A stretch of 10,055 bases of DNA from DATJJW01 sp035491935 (GTDB lineage: Bacteria; Pseudomonadota; Alphaproteobacteria; ATCC43930; CGMCC-115725), in the NCBI GenBank assembly GCA_035491935.1, contig DATJJW010000153.1, forward strand, positions 1 through 10,055. Reading direction: 5' to 3'. A program made the translations under genes and the position numbers. Below are positions 1 to 5,775 of this stretch, piece by piece (position 1 is the stretch's first letter; each line of letters opens with the position of its first letter). The notes beneath the pieces were generated by a model. The model did not search any database and was not told the origin of the DNA. It was given only the letters and a program-made list of their open reading frames with translations.

Positions 1-177
<177 letters not shown>

Positions 178-246
178 GTCAGAAGGTCTCCTGGGTGATC
201 GTCTTGCTATCGGTCATGGGGGCGGTCATGGAATTCGCGGTCGACA

Positions 247-969
247 TCAGGCGGCCTGGCTCAGCTTGTCGATGGCGTTGCGGATGCGGGTGTCCTCGCC
301 CTGGACCATGTCCTGGGCGCTGGTGAAGGATTGCTGCAGGCTCATGAGGCGGGTCAGCTCGACGATCGACTTGACGTTCGAGCCTTCGACCATGCCTTGG
401 CGGATGGTCGAGGTCGCGTCCGCGGCCGGCTTTTCGTCGGTGACGTACAGGCCGTTGGCGCCGGAGACGAGCTTGGTCGGCTGGGAGAACTTGACCACGG
501 CGATGCGGCCCAGCGTGTTGCCCTGCGTATCCGTGACCGTGCCGTCATTGGCGACCGAGACGGTGCCGGCGTTGCCGGGGATCACGATCGGCTTGCCCAG
601 CGTCGAATTCACCTGGTAGCCCTGGGCAGTCTGGATCGAACCGTCCTTGCCGATCTGGAAGCGGCCGTTGCGGGTGAAGCGGTCGCCGTTGGGTGTCGAC
701 ACGGTGAAGTAGCCGCTGCCCTGGATGGCGAAATCCAGCGGGTTGTCGGTCTTGGTCAGGTCGCCCTGGCTCTGGTCGCGGTAGGTGCCCGCGTCCTGGA
801 CGTAAGTGACCGTCTGGCCCGAGGGGCCCTGCGTCAGGAACTGCTTGAAGAGCGGCTGTTGTTCCTTGTACCCCGTGGTCGAGGCGTTCGCCAGGTTGTT
901 GGCGATGATATCCATCGTCCGGTTCAGGACCGTCTGCTGGGATATCGAAACGTAGGATGTGGACTGCAT
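247..969 (-). CDS. flgF: Flagellar proximal/distal-rod protein FlgF
   Basis: FlgF is a rod protein of the flagellar basal body, exported through the flagellar type III apparatus. The protein is 240 aa, normal for the family. The N-terminus, MQSTSYVSISQQTVLNRTMD, is followed by IIANNLANASTTGYK, the conserved rod-protein motif. The middle has the FlgF/FlgG-type stretch LDFAIQGSGYFTV and the FTRNG motif. The C-terminal helix (residues about 195-240, from NVKSIVELTRLMSLQQ to LSQAA) pairs with the N-terminal helix in rod proteins. An in-frame ATG at 1047 would add 26 residues unlike any FlgF. The ATG at 969 matches the family start and has GGAAGA 8-13 bases upstream. A sigma-54-like element at 1030-1046 points toward this gene. 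It is followed by flgG. Confidence 0.97.
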   Translation of the reverse strand: MQSTSYVSISQQTVLNRTMDIIANNLANASTTGYKEQQPLFKQFLTQGPSGQTVTYVQDAGTYRDQSQGDLTKTDNPLDFAIQGSGYFTVSTPNGDRFTRNGRFQIGKDGSIQTAQGYQVNSTLGKPIVIPGNAGTVSVANDGTVTDTQGNTLGRIAVVKFSQPTKLVSGANGLYVTDEKPAADATSTIRQGMVEGSNVKSIVELTRLMSLQQSFTSAQDMVQGEDTRIRNAIDKLSQAA

Positions 970-1029
970 CTGCCGTCTTCCGCTCTGAAACGCTGTTGGG
1001 TGCCCTTGGCTACCCGGTCGCCTTTCTCC

Positions 1030-1046
1030 TGGCATGTCCCGTGCCA
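1030..1046 (-). promoter_or_regulatory. Candidate sigma-54 (-24/-12) promoter for flgF-flgG
   Basis: On the minus strand the site reads TGGCACG-GGAC-ATGCC. The sigma-54 consensus is TGGCACG-N4-TTGCW: the -24 block is perfect and GG and GC have the required 10-base spacing. Only one T and the last W differ. Transcription would start near 1020, giving a leader of about 50 nt before the flgF ATG at 969. Sigma-54 control of late rod and hook genes is established in Caulobacter and relatives. The site is nearly palindromic, and its plus-strand reading (TGGCATG-TCCC-GTGCC) is a weaker match. Promoter activity is inferred. Confidence 0.6.
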
Positions 1047-1100
1047 AGTTCTAATCTTGTTGTTTTCCAATGGTTTGGCTTTGTGCTGTGATGTGGAGAT

Positions 1101-1169
1101 CCGGCAGGGCGGTGGGGTTTGCCGGGCTGTGCCGGGATGGGGCGGCAGTTTTTGCCACCTGATGCCGCC
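1101..1169. promoter_or_regulatory. Cluster of GGCA/TGCC inverted repeats, candidate enhancer for the sigma-54 promoter
   Basis: Seen directly: CCGGCA (1101-1106) pairs with TGCCGG (1120-1125); a direct GCCGGG repeat lies at 1121 and 1131; GGCGGCA (1141-1147) pairs perfectly with TGCCGCC (1163-1169); nested inside is GGCA-N5-TGCC (1144-1156). Relative to a flgF start near 1020 the cluster spans about -80 to -150, the usual position for bacterial enhancer-binding proteins such as FlbD. A transcriptional terminator is less likely, since no T-run follows a hairpin toward either gene. The binding protein is inferred. Confidence 0.35.
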
Positions 1170-1213
1170 AAGGCCCTGCGCGCATCTGTCTGGGTGGGGG
1201 CCGCGCAGGGCGT

Positions 1214-1242
1214 TTGACGGCGCGAGGGCGGCCGTAGAGAAT
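1214..1242 (+). promoter_or_regulatory. Candidate sigma-70-type promoter for the fliL operon
   Basis: TTGACG at 1214-1219 (five of six matches to TTGACA) is followed after 17 bases by GAGAAT at 1237-1242 (four of six matches to TATAAT). A start near 1249 would leave about 45 nt before the fliL ATG at 1294, which has its own GGAG-like ribosome-binding site. It would make the fliL side an early, housekeeping-sigma unit opposite the sigma-54-driven flgF side. The -10 match is mediocre, so this is a candidate only. Confidence 0.35.
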
Positions 1243-1293
1243 GCGCGCCGATCCTGCCTCTATGGTTGAAGGCGGGCGTCGGGCGGAGAGGCA

Positions 1294-1776
1294 ATGCGCC
1301 GGCTTAAGTGGATATTGATCATTGTCTTGCTGCTGGCCGTCCTTGGCGGAGGGGGCGCGGCGTTCTTCATGCGCGACAAGCTGGTCACCGTCGCGATGCA
1401 ACTTCTTGGCAAGGAGCCTCAGCGGCCCGCGCCGCCCCCGCCGCCGCCCGACCCCAACGCGCCGCCGGAGCTGGGAACGTATTACAGCCTGCCGAGCATC
1501 TTCGCGACGGTGAGCGGCCCCGGCCACATCCCGCACATCGTTCACATGCAAGTCGGCATCTACATGCATGAGCCGACGGACATCCTCTGGGTCCAGGCCT
1601 ATCTGCCGCGCATCATGGATGCCTTCCAAAGCTACCTGCATGACGATGTCATCATCGACAAAACGCATCCGATCCGCCTGGATGTGCTGCGCGAGGTCAT
1701 GTTGAAGCGGATCAACGAGCGCATCGCGCCGGCCAGCATCACCAAGATCGTCGTGAATTCCGTGGTCGTCGGCTGA
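1294..1776 (+). CDS. fliL: Divergent FliL-family protein (first of two tandem copies)
   Basis: FliL proteins are single-pass inner-membrane proteins whose periplasmic domain sits around the stator and supports torque and stator activation. This copy has 160 aa: a very short basic cytoplasmic end (MRRLK), one TM helix at about residues 6-26, a proline-rich linker (PAPPPPPPDPNAPP near 46-59), and a C-terminal FliL domain. The domain shows YYSLPSIFATV, a VQAYLPRIMDAFQSYL helix that fits the family's L.PR..D..Q.YL pattern, and LREVMLKRINERI. It lacks the canonical C-terminus seen in the second copy (FKELLVQ) and ends in IVVNSVVVG instead. The ATG at 1294 is preceded by GCGGAGAGGCA. It is the first plus-strand gene after the divergent region. 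It is clearly in the FliL family, but which paralogue is the functional equivalent of classical FliL is an inference; the second looks more typical. Confidence 0.85.
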   Translation: MRRLKWILIIVLLLAVLGGGGAAFFMRDKLVTVAMQLLGKEPQRPAPPPPPPDPNAPPELGTYYSLPSIFATVSGPGHIPHIVHMQVGIYMHEPTDILWVQAYLPRIMDAFQSYLHDDVIIDKTHPIRLDVLREVMLKRINERIAPASITKIVVNSVVVG

Positions 1777-1836
1777 TGGCGGAGGCCGCTGTCGCCGTGG
1801 CCCCGGGGACCGGACTCGAATCGCCGGGGATTTTGC

Positions 1837-1867
1837 TAAACGAGTTCTTAACAGACCTGGCGGTAAT
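1837..1867 (+). promoter_or_regulatory. CtrA-like box with a possible -10, upstream of the second fliL
   Basis: TAAA (1837-1840), seven bases, then TTAAC (1848-1852) matches the CtrA pattern TTAA-N7-TTAAC at all but one position. GGTAAT (1862-1867) could be a -10 (four of six matches), which would place the CtrA box over the -35 region. CtrA boxes overlapping the -35 are the known arrangement at class II flagellar promoters such as Caulobacter fliLM. Short AT-rich matches can arise by chance, so this is a candidate. Confidence 0.35.
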
Positions 1868-1873
1868 CCTGGG

Positions 1874-1895
1874 CCATAGGGCCGTAGGCCCATGG
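1874..1895 (+). promoter_or_regulatory. Hairpin in the leader of the second fliL
   Basis: CCAT, a bulged A, and GGGCC pair with GGCCC and ATGG across a three-base GTA loop, giving nine base pairs. No T-run follows, so it is not a standard intrinsic terminator. It lies 40-60 bases before the ATG at 1936 and could stabilise the 5' end of the message or modulate read-through from the first fliL. The hairpin is seen; the role is unknown. Confidence 0.4.
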
Positions 1896-1935
1896 AGCAA
1901 GGCGTTGTCCGTGCCCCTCGTCGTGGAAAGAGCAT

Positions 1936-2439
1936 ATGACTGACCAGGTATCCGAGGAAGTTGTCGTCGCACCGCCCAAGAAGCGCGGCAAAAAATTTCT
2001 TCTGATCGGCTTGCTGGCATTGCTGTTGCTCGTCGGCATCGGCGCCGGTCTTTATTTCAGCGGCATGCTCCAGGCGTTGCTCGGCAAGAAGCAGGCCGAG
2101 CAGAGTCAAACCCAGATCGCCGCCCCGCCCAAGGCGGTGGCGTTCTTCGATCTGCCGAGCATGCTGGTCAACCTGAATACCGCCAGCCGGCATCCGAACT
2201 ATCTCAAGCTGACGATCAGCCTGCAGATCGAGGACCCGGCGGATGCGCCGAAGCTGCAGGCGCTGCTGCCGCGACTGACCGATACCTGCCAGTCCTTCCT
2301 GCGCGAGCTGCGCCTGGACGATCTCAAAGGCTCGGCCGGCCTCTACCGCCTGCGCGAGGAATTGCAGATGCGCATCAGCGATGCCGCGGCACCCATCAAG
2401 ATCGACGACGTGTTGTTCAAGGAATTGTTGGTACAATAG
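1936..2439 (+). CDS. fliL: Flagellar basal-body-associated protein FliL
   Basis: This is the more typical FliL of the two: 167 aa, inserted once in the inner membrane, with the periplasmic domain near the stator ring. Domains in order: an acidic then basic cytoplasmic segment (residues 1-21, including PPKKRGKK), a TM helix at about 22-43, a short linker rich in K/Q, and the FliL domain from about residue 65. That domain shows FFDLPSMLVNLNT, YLKLTISLQIEDP, LLPRLTDTCQSFLREL, LRLDDLKGSAGLYRLREELQ and the conserved end IDDVLFKELLVQ. It lies 160 bp downstream of the first fliL. That gap is long for an operon and contains a CtrA-like box and a hairpin, so a separate promoter is likely. fliM follows after 55 bp, the usual fliL-fliM pairing. 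The start has a GGAAAGAG-like ribosome-binding site seven bases upstream. Confidence 0.95.
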   Translation: MTDQVSEEVVVAPPKKRGKKFLLIGLLALLLLVGIGAGLYFSGMLQALLGKKQAEQSQTQIAAPPKAVAFFDLPSMLVNLNTASRHPNYLKLTISLQIEDPADAPKLQALLPRLTDTCQSFLRELRLDDLKGSAGLYRLREELQMRISDAAAPIKIDDVLFKELLVQ

Positions 2440-2494
2440 CGTAGGATGGCAACCGGAGATCGGTCATCGCATATCGGGGCCGGTGGAGAGGGGC

Positions 2495-3562
2495 ATGGCG
2501 GATAGCGACGAAGAGGATCGGCTGGCGGCGGAATGGGCCGCCATGGCCGAGGCGGGTGAGGGGCAGGAAGACGACATGGCCGCGGCCATGGAGCCCCAGG
2601 CCACTCGCGTCCTCAACCAGAACGAAATCGACAGCCTGCTGGGCTTCTCCGAGAGCACATCGCGCGACCGCGACGTCTCCGGCATCCGCGCGATCATCGA
2701 TTCCGCGCTCGTCTCCTATGAACGTCTGCCGATGCTGGAGGTCGTGTTCGACCGTCTGGTCCGCATGATGTCGACGAGCCTGCGCAACTTCACCTCCGAC
2801 AACGTCGAGGTCTCGCTCGACAGCATCACCTCGACCCGTTTCGGCGACTATCTCAACTCGATCCCGCTGCCGGCCATGCTGAGCGTGTTCAAGGCGGAGG
2901 AGTGGGACAATTACGGGCTGCTGACCGTCGATTCCGCACTGATCTACTCGATCGTCGACGTGCTGCTGGGTGGCCGGCGCGGCACGGCGGCGATGCGTAT
3001 CGAGGGCCGGCCTTACACCACCATCGAACGCAATCTGGTCGAACGCCTGGTCTCGGTCGTGCTTTCCGACATGTCGGCGGCCTTCGATCCCCTGAGCCCG
3101 GTCGATTTCCGCTTCGAGCGCCTGGAGATCAACCCGCGTTTCGCCACCATTGCGCGGCCGGCCAACGCCGCCATCGTGGCGCGGCTGCGCATCGACATGG
3201 AGGATCGCGGCGGAAGGCTGGAGATCCTGTTCCCGAACGCGACGCTGGAGCCGGTGCGCGAGCTCTTGCTGCAGATGTTCATGGGCGAGAAGTTCGGCCG
3301 CGACTCGATTTGGGAATCCCATCTCGCCGGCGAGCTATGGCACACCAACATCCAGATCCGCGCCGTGCTCGACAAATTCGACCTGTCGCTCGACGACGTG
3401 CTGAACTGGAGGGTCGGCACCCGCCTGCCGCTCAATGCCACGCCGGATTCCCGCATCGAGCTGACTTGTGGCGACATGCCGATGTTCGCCGGCCGCATGG
3501 GCCGCTCCGGCGGCCATATCGCCGTGCGTATCGACGAGAAGATCGAGAAGGGCCGCAATTGA
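2495..3562 (+). CDS. fliM: Flagellar motor switch protein FliM
   Basis: FliM sits in the cytoplasmic C-ring of the motor, binds CheY-P, and sets rotation direction together with FliG and FliN. The protein is 355 aa. It has an acidic N-terminal extension of about 39 residues, then the CheY-binding peptide LNQNEIDSLLGF (residues 40-51). The CheC-like middle domain carries the GGxG-type motif VLLGGRRG. The C-terminal SpoA/FliN-like domain starts near VLDKFDLSLDDVLNW and includes VGTRLPLN and GHIAVRIDEKI. The ATG at 2495 is chosen over an in-frame ATG at 2381 because the extra 38 residues would overlap fliL and read as out-of-frame FliL, and because GGAGAGGGG precedes 2495. Its stop overlaps the next start (TGATG), suggesting translational coupling. 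fliN and fliG are not in the window. Confidence 0.98.
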   Translation: MADSDEEDRLAAEWAAMAEAGEGQEDDMAAAMEPQATRVLNQNEIDSLLGFSESTSRDRDVSGIRAIIDSALVSYERLPMLEVVFDRLVRMMSTSLRNFTSDNVEVSLDSITSTRFGDYLNSIPLPAMLSVFKAEEWDNYGLLTVDSALIYSIVDVLLGGRRGTAAMRIEGRPYTTIERNLVERLVSVVLSDMSAAFDPLSPVDFRFERLEINPRFATIARPANAAIVARLRIDMEDRGGRLEILFPNATLEPVRELLLQMFMGEKFGRDSIWESHLAGELWHTNIQIRAVLDKFDLSLDDVLNWRVGTRLPLNATPDSRIELTCGDMPMFAGRMGRSGGHIAVRIDEKIEKGRN

Positions 3563-4371
3563 TGATGGCCGAACTGCCCTCACTGCTCATGGATGGCGTG
3601 GTGGCGCTGCTGCTGATCGCGACGATCGCCTATGCGATCCGTCTCAATGGCAGACTCTCGGCGCTGCGCAGCGACAGCGGGCGGCTGGAACAGTTGATCT
3701 CCGGCCTGCAGGTGGCCTCGGCCCGTGCCGAGGAGGCGGTGGGTGCCTTGAAATCGGCGGCCGAGAATGCCGGCAGCCATCTCCAGGTGGTCGTCGACCA
3801 GGCCGAGGCGCTCAGAGGCGACATCCAGTTCCTGCTCGATCGCGCCAATGCGACGGCCGACCGGCTGGAGGCGACGCAGAAGGGACCGCGCGAGGGCAAG
3901 CCGGCAACGCGCGCCGGCGCCGAGGCCGCCCCGCCGCAGGCCGGCGGCGGCATGAATAGCGCCGGTCCGAGCATCACCATCACGGGCAATGCCAGCTTGA
4001 CGGGCATGAGCGGAACGGCCGCCATAATGGCGGCCCGTGCCGGTCATCCGCGTGCTGCCCAGGGGCGCGCCAGCGCCGACGCCGCCGACAAGTCCAGTCA
4101 GAGCCGCCTGGCCCAGTTGCTGAAGCAGGCATCGAGTTCAGCGCGCGAGGAGGCCGAGCGGGAGGCCGTGGCCCGCGAACAGGCGGCCAGAGAGCATCAT
4201 CTAGGCCGGGAACATTTGGCCCGCGAACATGTGGGCCGCGACCATGCGGGCCGGGACCATGCGGGCCGGGACCATGCGGGTCGGGACCAGGCGCCCGGTG
4301 CGGCATCGGTCCGGGCGCCGCAATCGCGCGCCGAACGCGAATTGTTGAAGGCCTTGCAGGCCCGGAAGTGA
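3562..4371 (+). CDS. DUF6468-type membrane coiled-coil protein with His-rich pentapeptide repeats
   Basis: The protein has 269 aa. Residues 5-26 form one TM helix (LPSLLMDGVVALLLIATIAY) followed by IRLNGRLSALR. Residues about 30-115 are predicted coiled coil (RLEQLISGLQVA, AVGALKSA, LRGDIQFLLDRANATADRLE). This resembles the DUF6468 family, which I recall as commonly sitting directly after fliM in alphaproteobacteria; its function is not established. Residues about 116-190 are Ala/Gly-rich and probably disordered. Residues 205-245 are a tandem pentapeptide array, R-[E/D]-H-x-G/A, rich in histidine. The tail (RAERELLKALQARK) is a basic helix. The start ATGATG overlaps the fliM stop, and motE follows after four bases, so it is very probably translated with both. 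A motor or C-ring-adjacent role is inferred from position only. Confidence 0.85.
   Translation: MMAELPSLLMDGVVALLLIATIAYAIRLNGRLSALRSDSGRLEQLISGLQVASARAEEAVGALKSAAENAGSHLQVVVDQAEALRGDIQFLLDRANATADRLEATQKGPREGKPATRAGAEAAPPQAGGGMNSAGPSITITGNASLTGMSGTAAIMAARAGHPRAAQGRASADAADKSSQSRLAQLLKQASSSAREEAEREAVAREQAAREHHLGREHLAREHVGRDHAGRDHAGRDHAGRDQAPGAASVRAPQSRAERELLKALQARK
4174..4296 (+). repeat. 15-bp tandem repeat encoding R-[E/D]-H-x-[G/A] pentapeptides
   Basis: About eight in-frame units lie inside the DUF6468-type gene. Six are exactly 15 bp, starting at 4207, 4222, 4237, 4252, 4267 and 4282. The units at 4252 and 4267 differ only in the last base, with CGGGACCATGCGGG as their common core. The upstream units (4174; 4189 with one extra codon) and the last (4282, where GAC CAG replaces GAC CAT) are diverged. 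Near-identical central units with decayed edges are typical of copy-number change by slippage or unequal exchange. All units keep the reading frame. Confidence 0.9.
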
Positions 4372-4375
4372 CGTC

Positions 4376-5266
4376 ATGGCCCGCGTGAAAAAGACCAAGA
4401 ACGGCGGTGGCCGGAAGCCGCGCCTCCTCCCGGTGGTGATCATTGCCGCAGGCATGCTGCTGACGGTCAAGGTGGACGCGCTGTGGCAGGATCGCGGTCA
4501 CATCGCCGAGATCGCCTTGGCACAGACGGCGACGCCGGCCCCACAAAACGGTCAAGGGCAAAATGGCCAGGCACCGAAGGCGTCCGCCGGTCAGTCGCCA
4601 TTGACGGCCGCGAATTTCCAGAAGACGCCGGGTGGCCCGGATGAGGTGCCGCAGGCCGCGCCCAACCCGCCGGCGGTGACCGCCATACCCAATCCAGCCC
4701 CGAATGCCTCTACGGCCAATGCCGGGGCAGCGAATACCGCCGTGGCCATGAACGCGCCGCCGCCGCCAACCACGGCACCGACCAGCCTGAACCCGACCGC
4801 AATGACGCCGCCTGACCTCACGTCGGATGCGAATTGCACAACGCAGAACCAGGTGATCAGCGATCTCGCCAAGCGGCGTACCCAGCTCGACCAGCGGTCG
4901 GATGAGCTGGACCGGCGCGGCCTGCTGCTCAAGGCGGTCGAACAGCGCATCGACGGCAAGATCAAGGGGCTGCAGGATCTTCAGACCCAGATCAAGTCGT
5001 TGCTGGGCCAGGTCGATCAGCAGCAGCAGGAGCGGCTGGCCAGCCTGGTGCACATCTATGAGAGCATGAAGCCGGTCGATGCCGCCGGCATCCTGCAGCA
5101 GATGGACATGCCGGTGCTGCTGCAGATCATGAGCCGCATGCGCGACCTGAAGGCCGGGCCGATACTGGCGGCGATGGATCCGAACAAGGCACGCGCAGTG
5201 ACGTTGGCGTTGGCCGAGAAACAGCAGGTGCCCGCGGACGCAAAAAATCTCCTCCAGAGCAATTAA
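4376..5266 (+). CDS. motE: MotE-like protein (MgtE N-domain type)
   Basis: The protein has 296 aa. A basic N-terminus (VKKTKNGGGRKPR) precedes one TM or signal-anchor helix at about residues 17-33. Residues about 50-150 are Pro/Ala/Asn-rich and probably disordered, with the single cysteine (C154) at the end. Residues about 160-222 are coiled coil (LAKRRTQLDQRSDELDRRG and on), then the MotE/MgtE_N-like helical domain: LVHIYESMKPVDAAGILQQM, LLQIMSRMRDLKAGPILAAM, DPNKARAVTLALAEK. In rhizobia MotE is a periplasmic chaperone for the motor protein MotC; related proteins are common in other alphaproteobacterial flagellar clusters, where the role is less clear. It follows the previous gene by four bases. 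It is the last gene before a 110-bp gap and is probably the end of the fliL-fliM unit. The family assignment is firm; the chaperone role is inferred. Confidence 0.85.
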   Translation: MARVKKTKNGGGRKPRLLPVVIIAAGMLLTVKVDALWQDRGHIAEIALAQTATPAPQNGQGQNGQAPKASAGQSPLTAANFQKTPGGPDEVPQAAPNPPAVTAIPNPAPNASTANAGAANTAVAMNAPPPPTTAPTSLNPTAMTPPDLTSDANCTTQNQVISDLAKRRTQLDQRSDELDRRGLLLKAVEQRIDGKIKGLQDLQTQIKSLLGQVDQQQQERLASLVHIYESMKPVDAAGILQQMDMPVLLQIMSRMRDLKAGPILAAMDPNKARAVTLALAEKQQVPADAKNLLQSN

Positions 5267-5376
5267 GCCGCCTCATCCATAAAGGATAGGCTAACGATTA
5301 TCGTAGATGATCCGAGGCTCAATTTTCTCCTACGGTTTGCCGACCCGCAGGTATTCGTATTCATTGGGAGTAAGAA
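5267..5376 (+). promoter_or_regulatory. Upstream region of cheY with dyads and a weak sigma-28-like match
   Basis: This 110-bp gap contains a perfect odd palindrome, ACGAT-T-ATCGT (5294-5304), inside a wider imperfect dyad: GGAT (5284) with ATCC (5310), and CTA (5291) with TAG (5304). A competing small hairpin, ATCC-ATAAA-GGAT, sits at 5275-5287. Further down, TCAATTTT (5319-5326) and GCCGACCC (5339-5346) loosely resemble a sigma-28 promoter (TAAAGTTT-N11-GCCGATAA), but the match is partial and the spacer is one base long. GGGAG (5366-5370) is the cheY ribosome-binding site. A separate cheY-cheZ promoter is plausible; its type is uncertain. Confidence 0.3.
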
Positions 5377-5763
5377 ATGGCCGTTGACAAGAGCATGAAC
5401 GTCCTCATCGTCGACGATTACAAGACGATGCTGCGTATCATCCGCAACCTGCTGAACCAGCTGGGCTTCGACAACGTCGAAGAGGCGACCGACGGTGCCA
5501 TGGCGCTGGCCAAGCTGCGCCAGGGCACCTATGGGCTGATCATCTCCGACTGGAACATGGAGCCGATGACCGGCCTGCAGCTGCTCAAGGAAGTGCGCGC
5601 CGACGTCAAGCTCAAGCACATCCCCTTCGTCATGGTCACGGCCGAGAGCAAGACCGATAACGTCGTGGCGGCCAAGGCGGCCGGCGTTACCAACTACATC
5701 GTCAAGCCGTTCAACGCGGACACGCTGAAGCAGAAGCTGACCGCCGTTTTCGGCGAATTCTAA
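5377..5763 (+). CDS. cheY: Chemotaxis response regulator CheY
   Basis: This is a single-domain receiver of 128 aa. Phosphorylated by CheA, it diffuses to FliM and changes motor rotation. All key receiver residues are visible: the acid pair D13/D14 (LIVDDYKTM), phosphoacceptor D58 (ISDWNMEPMTGL), T88 (VMVTAES), Y107, and K110 in the VKPF motif. The SDWNMP-like D58 region and YIVKPF are those of flagellar CheY rather than a transcriptional regulator, and there is no output domain. GGGAG six bases before the ATG supports the start. cheZ follows after 12 bp. It probably starts a new transcription unit after the 110-bp gap behind motE. No cheA or receptor gene is in the window, so the sensory kinase is encoded elsewhere. 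Confidence 0.97.
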   Translation: MAVDKSMNVLIVDDYKTMLRIIRNLLNQLGFDNVEEATDGAMALAKLRQGTYGLIISDWNMEPMTGLQLLKEVRADVKLKHIPFVMVTAESKTDNVVAAKAAGVTNYIVKPFNADTLKQKLTAVFGEF

Positions 5764-5775
5764 GGCTTCCTGCCG

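Larger units (their letters stand above)
970..1293. other. Divergent intergenic control region between flgF and fliL
   Basis: This 324-bp stretch holds no convincing gene; the open frames crossing it are antisense shadows or extensions of flanking genes. Reading from flgF: the flgF leader (970-1029), a sigma-54-like near-palindrome (1030-1046), an AT-richer tract (about 1047-1090), a cluster of inverted GGCA/TGCC repeats (1101-1169), a sigma-70-like promoter toward fliL (1214-1242), and the fliL ribosome-binding site GGAG/GAGAGG just before 1294. The parts are listed separately. Confidence 0.7.

Noticed and set aside
970..1047. N-terminal extension of flgF to the ATG at 1047
   Set aside because: The added 26 residues do not resemble any rod protein and would cover the sigma-54-like element. 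The ATG at 969 has the family start and a ribosome-binding site.
1138..1156. Plus-strand sigma-54-like match GGGGCGG ... TTTTTGCC
   Set aside because: GG and GC are 11 bases apart instead of 10 and the -24 block lacks the GGCAC core; it is better explained by the GGCA/TGCC dyads.
331..1269. Plus-strand open frame across flgF and the divergent region
   Set aside because: flgF on the minus strand is certain. The frame runs through the promoter region and has no family features.
1051..2436. Long antisense open frame (about 460 codons) opposite both fliL genes
   Set aside because: It mirrors the high-GC codon bias of fliL-1 and fliL-2 and crosses the control regions. The product is Arg/Gln/Asp-rich with no recognisable family, and the sense-strand genes are unambiguous.
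5293..5326. Sigma-28-like site on the minus strand (AAAA ... TACGATAA)
   Set aside because: It would transcribe antisense into motE, the spacer is longer than normal, and the match is explained by the palindrome at 5294-5304.
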